Positions 15,240 to 24,027 are shown, counted from the stretch's first letter. The stretch is DNA of 64,000 bases from an uncultured Oscillospiraceae bacterium (GCA_910589155.1 CAJURY010000010.1:1-64000); one strand, 5' to 3'. The notes: generated by a model not told the origin, from the sequence alone. A program made the numbers and translations.

Positions 15240-17876
15240 TCAATTCAGCTTGCTCTGGACAAATCCAGCAACCGCCGCCAAGGCTTCCTCCACCTTGGAA
15301 ATGTCAGCGCCGCCGCCCATGGCGGAATCCGGCTTGCCGCCGCCCTTGCCGCCGCAAATGGGCGCAATGGTCTTAATGATATCGCCGGCCTTGACGCCCT
15401 TACCCACGGCTTCCTTGCCGCAGACCGCCTGGAAGGTTACTTTTTCTCCTACCAGCGCCAGAACCACAACCGCCGCCGCATCTTTGTCCCGCAGCACGTC
15501 TCCAAGCTGGCGCAAAGCGTTGGCGTCGCCCTCGGTGCGCTTCGCGGTCGCCACATGCAAGCCGCCAATTTCCTGTGCGTTTTTCAAAATCGCGTCCGCG
15601 CCGCCGGCGGATTCCTTGGCCTTATACTGCTCAATGACGCGCTTTGCTTCCTTCAGTTCGGCAGTAAGCTGCTCAGCCTTGCGCAGCAGCTCGCTGGGAT
15701 TGGCCTTCAAAACTTCCGCAGCCTTGGCGATTGTTGCGTTGGCTCCATCCAGCAGCGCGGCAACGCCGGGGCCTGTGACCGCTTCAATGCGGCGCACGCC
15801 GGAAGCCACGGAAGCTTCGGACAAAATGTGGAACAAACCGGCCTTCGCGGTGTTGCTCAGATGGGTGCCGCCGCAGAACTCCGTGGAAATGCCGCCCATT
15901 TTCACAACGCGCACCACGTCTCCATATTTTTCTCCAAATAAAGCGGTCGCGCCCAGCTTCTTGGCTTCCTCGATGGGCAAAACCAGGGTTTCCACTTCCG
16001 TGCCGGAGAGGATTTCCTCAATGACCAATGCTTCAATTTTCTTCAGGTCTTCCTGAGAAATGGCGGAGTAGTGCGTAAAGTCAAAGCGCAGCCGATCCGG
16101 CTCTACCAGAGAACCGGCCTGATGCACATGGTCGCCCAGCACCTTAGAAAGCGCCGTTTGCAGCAGGTGGGTGGCGGAGTGCGCCCGGCGGATAGCGTCC
16201 CGGCGGCTCACGTCAATGGCGGCTACCACGGTATCGTCCACCCGCAAGGAGCCTTCCAGCATTTTGCCGTGGTGCAAATACTTGCCGCCCTTATCCTTCT
16301 GAACGTTTGTCACCTGGAACTTGGCATTTTCTGTGGAAATGATGCCCCAGTCCGCAACCTGGCCGCCCATTTCCGCGTAGAAGGGCGTTTTGTCCAGCAC
16401 CAAAATGCCGTTTTCGCCTCCGGCGATGGTACCGGAAACCTCCTCGCCTACGCAAACCGCCAGAATTTTCGCGGTATCCGTATCCTTTTCATAGCCTGTA
16501 AATTCGGTGGGGGTGTTGTCCAGCCCCAGATCAATGCCCGCCCAGGCCAGATCCCCCAGGGCTTTCCGGGCTTCTCTGGCGCGCACCTTCTGCTCCTGCA
16601 TCAGCTTGGCGAAGGCTTCCTGATCCACCGTCATGCCCTCGTCTTCCACCATTTCCACCGTCAGGTCAATGGGGAAACCGTAGGTATCGTACAATTTAAA
16701 CGCGTCCGCCCCGGAGAACACCGTTTCCTTTTTGGACTTGTGCTCCGCCAGCAGCTCCGCGAAAATCTTCATGCCGCCGTCAATGGTGCGGGCAAAGTTT
16801 TCTTCCTCCACCTTGACCACCTTGGTGATATAGTCCGCCCGCTCCCGGAGATACCCGTAGTGGCCTTCGTTTTCCTGAATGACCGTCTCCACTACTTCAA
16901 AAAGGAAAGGCTTGTTTACGCCCAGAAGCTTTCCATGACGGGCAGCCCGGCGCAGCAGCCGGCGCAAAACGTAGCCCCGGCCTTCGTTGGAGGGCAGCAC
17001 GCCGTCGGCAATCATAAAGGTGGAGGCGCGAATATGGTCGGTAATGACCCGCAAGGACACGTCGGTTTGGTGGCTCTGGCCATAGGACGCGCCGGTGAGA
17101 TCTGTGACCTTGTTGGTAATATTCATCACAGTATCCACATCGAACAGGCTGTCCACATCCTGGCAAACCACCGCCAGGCGCTCCAGACCCATGCCGGTAT
17201 CGATGTTTTTCTGCTTCAAATCGGAGTAGTTGCCGTGGCCGTCGTTATCAAACTGGGAAAATACGTTGTTCCAGACCTCCATATAGCGGTCGCATTCGCA
17301 GCCCACGGTGCAGTCCGGCTTGCCGCAGCCGTACTTTTCCCCCCGGTCGTAGTACACCTCGGAGCAGGGGCCGCAGGGACCGGAACCGTGTTCCCAGAAG
17401 TTATCCGCCTTGCCGAAGCGGAAAATCCGGTGGGCGGGTACGCCGATTTCCTTGTTCCAGATTTCAAAGGCCTCGTCGTCGTTCTCATAAATAGAAGGAT
17501 ACAGGCGGTTTTCGTCCAAGCCTACCACTTTTGTCAAAAACTCCCAGCACCAGCTAATTGCCTCATGCTTAAAGTAATCGCCAAAGGAGAAGTTGCCCAG
17601 CATTTCAAAATAAGTGCCGTGACGGGCGGTCTTGCCGATGTTTTCAATGTCGCCGGTACGAATGCACTTCTGGCAGGTGCAAACCCGGTGGCGGGGCGGC
17701 TCCACCTCGCCCTTGAAGTAGGGCTTCATGGGCGCCATGCCGGAGTTGATCAGCAGCAAGGACTGGTCGTTTTGGGGAATCAAAGAAAAGCTGGGCAGAC
17801 GCAGATGCCCCTTGCTTTCAAAGAAAGACAAAAACATTTCCCGCAGTTCGTTTACGCCATAGGCTTTTTGACTCAT
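15240..17876 (-). CDS. alaS: Alanyl-tRNA synthetase
   Basis: An 878-residue class II synthetase charging tRNA-Ala. The catalytic core covers about residues 1-250 with GTYFEMLGNFSFGDYF (motif 1/2 area) and GMGLERLAVV (motif 3). The tRNA-binding segment GRGYVLRRLLRRAARHGK follows. The editing domain has AHSATHLLQTAL (HxxxH) near residue 567 and the zinc motif CGGTH near residue 668. A DHHA1 C-terminal domain closes the protein (about 735-878). I chose the ATG at 17876 because GGAGG lies eight bases upstream; a TTG further up is inside that site. It is the second gene of a T-box operon, 27 bases after the NUDIX gene. Confidence 0.97.
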   Translation of the reverse strand: MSQKAYGVNELREMFLSFFESKGHLRLPSFSLIPQNDQSLLLINSGMAPMKPYFKGEVEPPRHRVCTCQKCIRTGDIENIGKTARHGTYFEMLGNFSFGDYFKHEAISWCWEFLTKVVGLDENRLYPSIYENDDEAFEIWNKEIGVPAHRIFRFGKADNFWEHGSGPCGPCSEVYYDRGEKYGCGKPDCTVGCECDRYMEVWNNVFSQFDNDGHGNYSDLKQKNIDTGMGLERLAVVCQDVDSLFDVDTVMNITNKVTDLTGASYGQSHQTDVSLRVITDHIRASTFMIADGVLPSNEGRGYVLRRLLRRAARHGKLLGVNKPFLFEVVETVIQENEGHYGYLRERADYITKVVKVEEENFARTIDGGMKIFAELLAEHKSKKETVFSGADAFKLYDTYGFPIDLTVEMVEDEGMTVDQEAFAKLMQEQKVRAREARKALGDLAWAGIDLGLDNTPTEFTGYEKDTDTAKILAVCVGEEVSGTIAGGENGILVLDKTPFYAEMGGQVADWGIISTENAKFQVTNVQKDKGGKYLHHGKMLEGSLRVDDTVVAAIDVSRRDAIRRAHSATHLLQTALSKVLGDHVHQAGSLVEPDRLRFDFTHYSAISQEDLKKIEALVIEEILSGTEVETLVLPIEEAKKLGATALFGEKYGDVVRVVKMGGISTEFCGGTHLSNTAKAGLFHILSEASVASGVRRIEAVTGPGVAALLDGANATIAKAAEVLKANPSELLRKAEQLTAELKEAKRVIEQYKAKESAGGADAILKNAQEIGGLHVATAKRTEGDANALRQLGDVLRDKDAAAVVVLALVGEKVTFQAVCGKEAVGKGVKAGDIIKTIAPICGGKGGGKPDSAMGGGADISKVEEALAAVAGFVQSKLN

Positions 17877-17903
17877 AAAATTTACCTCCAACTATATTTC
17901 CAC

Positions 17904-18356
17904 TTAAAATAATTTAACTTTCCACTGCTCCTGCTCTTTTTGCAGGAACATTTCGCTCAGGTCGTCCGATTGAAACACCCGGAGCAGTTCTTCCATATGG
18001 CCGGACAGACGATAGCTTGGCAGCTCCGCTTCCGTCACCCAGAAAACATGACCTTCTTTGGAGTCTTGCAGAGTTCCCGAAAAGCGGTCGGTTTTCAGAA
18101 GGAACACCAGATACCGTCCGTTTTCAATGGGAAACTGCTTTACACCGCACAGTCTGGGGTTTTCAATGGTAAGTCCCGTTTCCTCCCAAACCTCCCGGAC
18201 AGCCGCCCGGACAATGGATTCTCCCGGCTCGATATGCCCGCCGGGAAAGCACACGCCGCCCCAGTCGGGGTCAAGACGATCCTGCACCAGCATACGCCCC
18301 TGTTTGTCCGTCACCATCACCAGCATGGTGAGTTCAACCCGCTCTGTTCGATCCAT
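17904..18356 (-). CDS. NUDIX hydrolase, first gene of the T-box/alaS operon
   Basis: A 150-residue MutT-type NUDIX protein. The Nudix box runs from GGHIEPGESIVRAAVREVWE to ETGL, at about residues 36-58, with all glutamates present. The strand MLVMVTDKQGRMLVQDR matches 8-oxo-dGTP diphosphatase-like members, but substrates vary widely. The ATG at 18356 follows GGAGG by five bases and lies just after the T-box terminator. The gene is therefore under tRNA-Ala control together with alaS. That placement is unusual for a NUDIX gene. Confidence 0.87.
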   Translation of the reverse strand: MDRTERVELTMLVMVTDKQGRMLVQDRLDPDWGGVCFPGGHIEPGESIVRAAVREVWEETGLTIENPRLCGVKQFPIENGRYLVFLLKTDRFSGTLQDSKEGHVFWVTEAELPSYRLSGHMEELLRVFQSDDLSEMFLQKEQEQWKVKLF

Positions 18357-18365
18357 AAACGCCTC

Positions 18366-18600
18366 CAAAAAAGCAAAATACCCCGCCCCCAGCTTAGGGG
18401 CGAGGTATAAACTCGCGGTACCACCCTAATTACCGGCAAAAACCGGCCTCTTAGCCGCTCTGTAACGGGAGCGCCCGTCCTGATTTCTCAGGCAGCTCAG
18501 AAGCGGCCCGCCAATCCGCCGCCAAGGGGCTTTCACCCTCCCCCTCTCGCTAGTGGCGCGTCAATCGGCTTTTCTTCCTCAACGCATTTGCATATTTCGC
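18366..18600 (-). ncRNA. T-box riboswitch leader (alanine)
   Basis: The minus-strand leader carries the hallmark T-box sequence AGGGTGGTACCGCG (18414-18427). A competing terminator hairpin follows (18379-18407; CCTCGCCCC pairing with GGGGCGGGG) and a T run at 18367-18372. Upstream, Stem I features are visible: an AGCGAGAG bulge and a GGGTGAAAG distal loop. A GCU within TGAGCTGCC (18494-18496) is a plausible alanine specifier codon, consistent with alaS downstream. Uncharged tRNA-Ala would stabilise the antiterminator and allow transcription of the NUDIX gene and alaS. Confidence 0.93.
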
Positions 18601-18604
18601 TTTC

Positions 18605-18633
18605 ATTATAGCAGTTTTTTCTCATTTGTCAAG
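18605..18633 (-). promoter_or_regulatory. Promoter of the T-box operon
   Basis: A perfect TTGACA (18628-18633), a 17-base spacer and a perfect TATAAT (18605-18610) lie just before the T-box leader on the minus strand. Constitutive strong initiation with control by attenuation is the expected arrangement. Confidence 0.85.
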
Positions 18634-18658
18634 ATTTATAACCCACGCTGCCGGCAAA

Positions 18659-19288
18659 TCAAAAAGCGGTTATTTTATGTACTTCCTCTTGAAACTTATG
18701 AAAAAACTGCCCCAGATGTATGCCGTCCACAAGCCCATGGTGGGCAAGTAGCGTCAACGGCATTATCGTTTTCCCGTTTTCCTCCACATACTTGCCGAAG
18801 GTAATTCTTGGGTTGGAGTCGGTGGGACTGGGCGTTGGCTGCACCAGCGCGGTATAGCGCACCCATGGAATGCAGCTCACAAAGAAAAGCTCCGTTTCAT
18901 CCGCTTCCAAATCAATGCCTTGACCGGCATTTGCCTGCCGCGCCGCAGCTTCCTGGAAAAAGTCCGAAAGCGGCATCCGGCAATCCATTTGGCAATAGCA
19001 GTATGTACCGTCCCGCAGCAAAACCGTGTGAGAGGTATCGCAGTGATCGAACTGGGCGATTTTGCCGTTTATGATCCGCTGGCGCAGCTCCGGCACGCCG
19101 TTGGCCGCTTGCGCCGCCGCATAAAGGCAGGCCAGGAAAAACGTGCCCCCGGCTTTTTTCGCCGCATCCTTCAGCCCCGTAACATCCATTTCCGCCGTCA
19201 GCCCCACGTAAGGATACGCCATGTTGCTAAAATAGGCGAAATGATCCCGCCGGGGGTAGTTTTCCAAATCCAGAAACGTCATGCCCAT
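18659..19288 (-). CDS. Type A chloramphenicol acetyltransferase-like protein
   Basis: A 209-residue CoA-dependent acyltransferase of the CAT fold. The catalytic histidine motif is intact near the C-terminus (LAHHGLVDGIHLGQFF, an HHxxxDG). The N-terminal FLDLENYPRRDHFAYFSN matches the CAT start (DxxxWxRxxxFxxF). The substrate pocket segment FFVSCIPWVRYTALVQP also fits. Chromosomal CAT-like proteins do not always confer chloramphenicol resistance, so the drug phenotype is an inference. The start is uncertain among three nearby ATGs; the one at 19288 has the best spacing from AGGGGGAT. It lies 12 bases after the HAD gene. Confidence 0.87.
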   Translation of the reverse strand: MGMTFLDLENYPRRDHFAYFSNMAYPYVGLTAEMDVTGLKDAAKKAGGTFFLACLYAAAQAANGVPELRQRIINGKIAQFDHCDTSHTVLLRDGTYCYCQMDCRMPLSDFFQEAAARQANAGQGIDLEADETELFFVSCIPWVRYTALVQPTPSPTDSNPRITFGKYVEENGKTIMPLTLLAHHGLVDGIHLGQFFHKFQEEVHKITAF

Positions 19289-19300
19289 ATCCATATCCCC

Positions 19301-19978
19301 CTACAAAAAGGTCTTGAGTTCCAGCAAATTTTGTATTTCATAGTTGATTTTCATCCCGTCCATACGCGCCGCGCCCTTTGGATTGTACCAACAGGTATCG
19401 ATTCCCGCGTTGCCGCCGCCTTGCATATCGGAAGTCAGACTATCCCCAATCATCAGCGCCTTAGCTCGGTCAAAGCCGGGAATTTGGGCAAAGCAGGCTT
19501 CAAAAAACGTTAAGCTGGGCTTATGACTGCCCATCCGCTCCGAAACGAAAACGTCTTGAAAATAAGGCCGAATCCCGGCGCTTTTCAGCCTGCTGTCCTG
19601 GACGCGGGCAGTGCCGTTGCTGGCCAGATAAAGCTGGTATTTTTCCGCCAAGTACGGAAGAATTTCCTCCGCGCCGGGGATAAAATAATGCCCCATGCAC
19701 AAAAAATTCTCATAGGACTCCTTGCATTCCAGCGCATTCGCCTGAATTCCCCGTTCCTGAAACAAATGCGCAAAACGATCCACCAAAACCTGCTCTCTGG
19801 TGCATTCTCCCCGCTCCAGCATTTGCCAGTGCATCTGATTGATTTCACTATACCGGCAGACCAGCGCTTCCGTAGGCGCAATGCCAAGAGAGACAAAGGC
19901 TTTCGTCACTGCAATGGCTTCAGCCTTGTGAAAATCCAGAATCGTATCGTCCAAGTCCAAAAATATATACTGATACAT
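19301..19978 (-). CDS. YjjG/YfnB-like HAD phosphatase (noncanonical pyrimidine nucleotidase family)
   Basis: A 225-residue haloacid dehalogenase-type phosphatase with cap domain. The nucleophile motif FLDLDDTILDF is at residues 5-15, motif II at LASNGT (about residue 117), motif III lysine at SHKPS (about 151) and motif IV at MIGDSLTSDMQGG (about 176). The arrangement matches YjjG family nucleotidases, which dephosphorylate noncanonical pyrimidine nucleotides. The substrate remains an inference. AGGAGA precedes the ATG. It lies between rsmA (ten bases upstream) and the CAT-like gene, likely one operon. Confidence 0.85.
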   Translation of the reverse strand: MYQYIFLDLDDTILDFHKAEAIAVTKAFVSLGIAPTEALVCRYSEINQMHWQMLERGECTREQVLVDRFAHLFQERGIQANALECKESYENFLCMGHYFIPGAEEILPYLAEKYQLYLASNGTARVQDSRLKSAGIRPYFQDVFVSERMGSHKPSLTFFEACFAQIPGFDRAKALMIGDSLTSDMQGGGNAGIDTCWYNPKGAARMDGMKINYEIQNLLELKTFL

Positions 19979-19988
19979 TCTATTCTCC

Positions 19989-20855
19989 TTATGTGTTCAG
20001 CCGCGCGGCAATGGCGTTGGAAATACGCCCAAAGGCAGGTATATCCAGGGTTTCCCCACGAACATTGAGGGAAAAGCCGCACTGCGTGAGAATCTCCGCA
20101 ATCACAGCCTTGCCAAGCTCCGGAAAGCCGGAAGACAGCCCATTTTGCAAAGTTTTACGCCGCTGGGCAAAGCTCGCCCGGACAGTGCGGAAAAATAAGC
20201 CTTCATCCGCAATCTCCCAAGGCAGTTTCTCGTAAGTTTTGAGTCGGATCACTGAGGACGTAACCTTGGGCTGGGGCATAAAACAGGACGGCGGTACATC
20301 AAAAAGCAGCTCCGGTTGGGCATAATACTGGCAAAAAACCGAAAATGCGCTGTAGTCCCCCGTCCCCGCTTTTGAAGCAATGCGCTGGGCAACCTCTTTT
20401 TGCACCATGACTGTCACCGAATCAAAGCATTTTGCCTCCAAAAGGACGGACAGCACCGGAGACGTGATGTAATAAGGCAAATTGGCGCAGGCCATGGGTC
20501 TTAACCCCTGAAACCTTTCCTTCACCAGAGCGGCGATATCCGTCTTTAAAGCGTCCTGCCAAATAATTTCCAGATTTTCAAATTCCCCCAAGGTTTCCGC
20601 CAAAATGGGGCGCAGGGTTTTGTCCACTTCCAACGCCGCCACCTTGCCCGCCCCAAGGCAAAGCTGCTGGGTCAGCGGTCCCACGCCGGGGCCGATTTCC
20701 AAAACGCCGCAGCCTTTGTCAATTTCCGCGTATTCCACAATCTGCCGGGGCACCCAGGACTGGATGAGAAAATTCTGCCCCTTGGCTTTGGAAAAATGAA
20801 ATCCATGCCGGGCAAGCAGTTCTTTCAGTTGCTGGGCATTGCATAAATCGATCAT
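19989..20855 (-). CDS. rsmA: 16S rRNA dimethyladenosine methyltransferase RsmA
   Basis: A 288-residue SAM-dependent enzyme dimethylating two adjacent adenines near the 3' end of 16S rRNA. Motif I is VLEIGPGVGPLTQQL (about residues 38-52), the catalytic NLPYYI segment follows (about 120-125), and the family opening HFSKAKGQNFLIQ is at about 18-30. The start ATG at 20855 with GCGAGG is the correct one. The frame stays open upstream to 21272, but that stretch lies opposite the start of another gene and reads unlike the family. It has its own promoter and heads a three-gene unit with the HAD and CAT-like genes. Confidence 0.95.
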   Translation of the reverse strand: MIDLCNAQQLKELLARHGFHFSKAKGQNFLIQSWVPRQIVEYAEIDKGCGVLEIGPGVGPLTQQLCLGAGKVAALEVDKTLRPILAETLGEFENLEIIWQDALKTDIAALVKERFQGLRPMACANLPYYITSPVLSVLLEAKCFDSVTVMVQKEVAQRIASKAGTGDYSAFSVFCQYYAQPELLFDVPPSCFMPQPKVTSSVIRLKTYEKLPWEIADEGLFFRTVRASFAQRRKTLQNGLSSGFPELGKAVIAEILTQCGFSLNVRGETLDIPAFGRISNAIAARLNT

Positions 20856-20882
20856 AACAAACCTCGCCTGTTTTTTTACAAT

Positions 20883-20911
20883 AGTGTAACAGAAATGTAG
20901 TAATTTTGCAA
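20883..20911 (-). promoter_or_regulatory. rsmA promoter
   Basis: On the minus strand, TTGCAA (20906-20911) and TACACT (20883-20888) are separated by 17 bases, ending about 28 bases before the rsmA start codon. Confidence 0.55.
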
Positions 20912-20928
20912 GCAGTGGGTTTTTGTGG

Positions 20929-20957
20929 TTGCAGCGGGGACAACCCCGTGCTATAAT
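20929..20957 (+). promoter_or_regulatory. Promoter of the glycosyltransferase-CsaB gene, with a hairpin in the spacer
   Basis: TTGCAG (20929-20934), 17 bases, TATAAT (20952-20957). The spacer contains the small inverted repeat CGGGG ACAA CCCCG (20935-20948), placed where a repressor or MerR-type activator could act. The start codon lies 77 bases further on. Confidence 0.6.
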
Positions 20958-21033
20958 AAAAATATTGATTCGACAGAGCGTGCTGATTTTCCTTAGGGCA
21001 CGGCGCCTTTTCGAAAGAAAGCGAGAAAGTTTC

Positions 21034-23256
21034 ATGAAAATTCTACACATGATATCCGGCGGCGACGTGGGCGGCGCGAAAACCCATGTTTTGTCGTTGC
21101 TTCGCGGTTTGTGCGCCCGGCACGAAATCCTTTTAATTTGTTTCATGGAAGGTCCCTTCGCCCAGGAAGCCAGAGCCATGGATATTCCGGTGGAAATCAT
21201 CGCCACCAACAATTTGGCGGTGGCGCAGCGCAAGGTCGCGGACATCGTTCGCGTCCGGCATTTTTCCCTCATGCACTGTCACGGCGCCAGAGCCAACGTC
21301 ATTGGCGTTCTGGTCAAGCGGCTGATAAAGCTTCCTTTGATCACCACGGTGCACTCCGACCCTTGGCTGGATTACATGGGACGGCCAATCAGCAATTGGA
21401 CCATCGGCGTGGCAAATCGAAAAGCCTTGCGCAAAATGGACTATATGGTAGGGGTCTCCCACGTCACCTGCCAGCTTCTCATCCGGCGGGGGTTTGATCC
21501 TCAGCGAATTTTTCCCATTTATAACGGCGTGGATTTTTCTCCCAGAAAAATCGCCCTGGAACGGGAAGCTTATTTTGACAGCATTGGCTTGCAGCGGGAA
21601 AAAGAAAGCGTGGTATTTGGCATTGCCGCCCGTATTTCCCCTGTGAAGGATCTGCCCACCTTGGTGCGCGCCTTTGCACAGGCGGTCAAAGAAGTTCCCT
21701 CCGCCCGTCTGGTGATCGCCGGAGACGGAGAGGATCGCGCCAAGCTGGAGGCGCTGGCTGCGGAGCTTTGCCCCGCGGGAAGCGTCCAATTCATCGGCTG
21801 GGTCTCCGACATGGACAGCTTTTACAACGCTTTGGACGTAAACCTTTTAACCTCTTTGTCGGAAACCTTCCCCTACGCCATTACGGAAGGTGCGCGGATG
21901 CGCTGCGCCACCATCGCCTCTGAGGTCGGTGGGATTCCCAGAATTGTGCTGCATCAGAAAACCGGTCTTTTGTTTCATCCAGGAGACACGGAAGCCTTAA
22001 CCAAACACATGCTGACGCTGGCCAGAGATCAGGACTTGCGAGAGCAGCTCGGCCAGGCGATTTACGAAAAGACAAAGAACGATTTTTCTGTGGAAGCCAC
22101 CCTTCGCACCCAGGAGGAAATTTATAAAACCATTCTGCGCCGCCAGAAGCGGCCTGTGAGCGGCAAGGACGGCGTTGCAATCTGCGGCGCTTACGGCAGA
22201 GGCAACGCCGGGGACGAAGCCATTCTCGCTTCTATTTTACAGCAGCTTCGCAGCTTCGACCCTGATTTGCCCATCTGTGTGCTGAGCAAAAAACCCAAGG
22301 AGACCGCCCTGCAAACAGGCGTTCGCTGCTGCTATGCCTTTTCCTTCTGGAGGGTCTGTAGAGAACTGCGCAAAACCCGTCTGTTCATCAGCGGCGGCGG
22401 CAGTCTCATTCAGGATGTTACAAGCACCCGTTCTCTATTGTATTACCTGTGGACCTTGCGCACCGCACGCCGGGCAGGCTGCCGGGTCATGATGTACGGC
22501 TGCGGTATCGGCCCGGTATCCAAAGGCAATAATCGGAAAATCGCCGGAAAGATGATCGACAAAAATGTGGATCTGATCACCCTGCGCGACCCGGAATCTC
22601 TGGAAGAGCTGCGGCGGCTGGGTGTTTCCCGGCCAAATATGCAAATTACCGCTGATCCGGCGCTTTTGCAAAGAGTACCCAGCCAAAAGATACAAGAATA
22701 CATGGAAAACGCCGGGCTTGCCCCAGACGGCAGCTATTGTATGTTCGCTCTGCGCCCATGGCATACCGTCCGGCGGCGTGTCGCCGCTTTTACAGCCGCT
22801 GCGGAATATGTTTACAAAGTCTACGGCATGATCCCCGTCTTTTTTATGCTGGATCCCGGAAAGGATCGGGAAATGACAGAGCAAATCGCGCATACCCTGC
22901 GCTGCCCCCACGTGATTTTGCCTGTAGTGCAGGAAGGCGATATGGTATGCGGCATCATCGGGCAAATGAAGCTGGTGGTTTCCATGCGACTGCATGCGCT
23001 GGTTTTCGCCTCCGGGCAGGGCGTTCCTGTGGTGGGCGTGTCCTATGATCCAAAAGTCAGCGGATTTTTGGACTATCTGGGGCAGGAAAACTATGTTTTG
23101 GCCAATGAAGTCACGGAAGGCGTTTTGTGCGACCTCATTGACAGCGCGCTTTCCTGTCAAGCTGCAGAAAGTGAAATTATGGAGCGGCTCTGCCGCCTCG
23201 CCGGGCAAAACGGCGAACTGGCCTGGCAACTCTTTTGTGGGGAAAACGAGGAATAA
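21034..23256 (+). CDS. csaB: Fusion of GT4 glycosyltransferase and CsaB polysaccharide pyruvyl transferase
   Basis: A 740-residue two-domain protein. Residues about 1-370 are a GT-B fold family 4 glycosyltransferase, opening KILHMISGGDVGGAKTHVL, with the EX7E motif in SETFPYAITEGA. Residues about 379-740 are a polysaccharide pyruvyl transferase of the CsaB type, starting GVAICGAYGRGNAGDEAIL and including FISGGGSLIQDVTSTRSLLYY and YGCGIGPV. CsaB adds ketal pyruvate to the secondary cell-wall polymer, the ligand of SLH domains. One polypeptide may add a sugar and pyruvylate it. I chose the ATG at 21034; an upstream extension overlaps the promoter. An SLH protein is encoded 2.2 kb away. Confidence 0.92.
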   Translation: MKILHMISGGDVGGAKTHVLSLLRGLCARHEILLICFMEGPFAQEARAMDIPVEIIATNNLAVAQRKVADIVRVRHFSLMHCHGARANVIGVLVKRLIKLPLITTVHSDPWLDYMGRPISNWTIGVANRKALRKMDYMVGVSHVTCQLLIRRGFDPQRIFPIYNGVDFSPRKIALEREAYFDSIGLQREKESVVFGIAARISPVKDLPTLVRAFAQAVKEVPSARLVIAGDGEDRAKLEALAAELCPAGSVQFIGWVSDMDSFYNALDVNLLTSLSETFPYAITEGARMRCATIASEVGGIPRIVLHQKTGLLFHPGDTEALTKHMLTLARDQDLREQLGQAIYEKTKNDFSVEATLRTQEEIYKTILRRQKRPVSGKDGVAICGAYGRGNAGDEAILASILQQLRSFDPDLPICVLSKKPKETALQTGVRCCYAFSFWRVCRELRKTRLFISGGGSLIQDVTSTRSLLYYLWTLRTARRAGCRVMMYGCGIGPVSKGNNRKIAGKMIDKNVDLITLRDPESLEELRRLGVSRPNMQITADPALLQRVPSQKIQEYMENAGLAPDGSYCMFALRPWHTVRRRVAAFTAAAEYVYKVYGMIPVFFMLDPGKDREMTEQIAHTLRCPHVILPVVQEGDMVCGIIGQMKLVVSMRLHALVFASGQGVPVVGVSYDPKVSGFLDYLGQENYVLANEVTEGVLCDLIDSALSCQAAESEIMERLCRLAGQNGELAWQLFCGENEE

Positions 23257-23276
23257 CCCCCGTCCTCGTTTGCGCG

Positions 23277-23313
23277 CCGGGAAAGGAAAATGCAATTCTT
23301 TTTCCTTTCCCGG
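23277..23313 (+). terminator. Terminator after csaB
   Basis: CCGGGAAAGGAAAA and TTTTCCTTTCCCGG form a 14-bp perfect stem around a nine-base loop, 20 bases after the stop. No separate T run follows. Confidence 0.6.
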
Positions 23314-23401
23314 TATAAGCAAAAGAACTTGGGGGCATACTACCTAAGGCTCCTGTTCAGCCCATAGCGCAAAGAAAAATGAAAAAAAGAGGAAAAAGCA
23401 C

Positions 23402-23429
23402 TTGACTTTTCCAAGAATTTGTGTATAAT
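23402..23429 (+). promoter_or_regulatory. tRNA-Gln promoter
   Basis: TTGACT (23402-23407), 16 bases, TATAAT (23424-23429), about 30 bases before the mature tRNA. Confidence 0.65.
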
Positions 23430-23458
23430 AATAAGCGCTGTACAGCATTGCACAATTT

Positions 23459-23532
23459 AGAGGATTTGTGTAACGGTAGCACACCGGACTCTGACTCCGT
23501 TTGCGGGGGTTCGAATCCCTCATCCTCTGCCA
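23459..23532 (+). tRNA. tRNA-Gln (anticodon CUG)
   Basis: A 74-base cloverleaf with encoded CCA. The acceptor stem pairs AGAGGAT with ATCCTCT, with discriminator G. The D arm is GTG/CAC, and the anticodon arm has the seven-base loop CTCTGAC with CUG in the centre. The T arm is GGGGG TTCGAAT CCCTC. One C-U mismatch sits at the base of the anticodon stem. It stands alone, with its own promoter and terminator. Confidence 0.95.
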
Positions 23533-23533
23533 C

Positions 23534-23572
23534 GTCGCCGCAAGCTACATATTGCTTGCGGCGACTTTTTTT
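23534..23572 (+). terminator. Rho-independent terminator of tRNA-Gln
   Basis: A perfect 12-bp stem (GTCGCCGCAAGC / GCTTGCGGCGAC) with an eight-base loop is followed by seven T residues. Confidence 0.9.
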
Positions 23573-23756
23573 ACAAAAGTCACCGGCGCACGCATTATGC
23601 TACGTCTCCTCTTTCGCAAAAAGTCACGCTTGCTGCGGCTGTTCGCTTGTAAACGCCCTCACAACGGTTCGCTGTCGCTACCAACTTTTTGCGAATTACG
23701 AGGGTTCAGATCCATACGCCTAATTGCCGATCATATCTTTTTTATGTGCCTCTCAC

Positions 23757-23790
23757 AACTGTTAGAAAATGAAAACATTTTCTAACAGTT
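23757..23790 (+). terminator. Perfect AT-rich hairpin
   Basis: AACTGTTAGAAAATG and its exact complement form a 15-bp stem around an AAAA loop, followed by TTCTTATT. It looks like a terminator, but no gene immediately precedes it, so it may be a leftover of a deleted gene. Confidence 0.55.
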
Positions 23791-24027
23791 TTCTTATTAT
23801 TTACAATTTCCCTGTTGAATTATATTGTAAAAAGTTTCGAATTCAGCGCATTGTTGGTATGGAAACTAAAAAATTAACTTCAAATGTATCATTTTTAATA
23901 CGGATTAGAATATTTTTCACGCATAATTGCTAATAAAGAATGCTAACTTAATCTTCGGTGAGCATCTGCAAATGAGAAAAATAGGTTCGTCAACCATTCA
24001 TTAATGAACCTGTCTTTATTACACTTG

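Noticed and set aside
16071..17912. 613-residue frame on the plus strand opposite alaS
   Set aside because: It is fully antisense to the well-identified alaS, is low in family-like motifs and has no ribosome binding site. It reflects codon bias of the real gene.
20856..21272. N-terminal extension of rsmA
   Set aside because: The frame stays open, but the extension overlaps the divergent promoters and the 5' end of the csaB fusion. The family start is MIDLCN at 20855.
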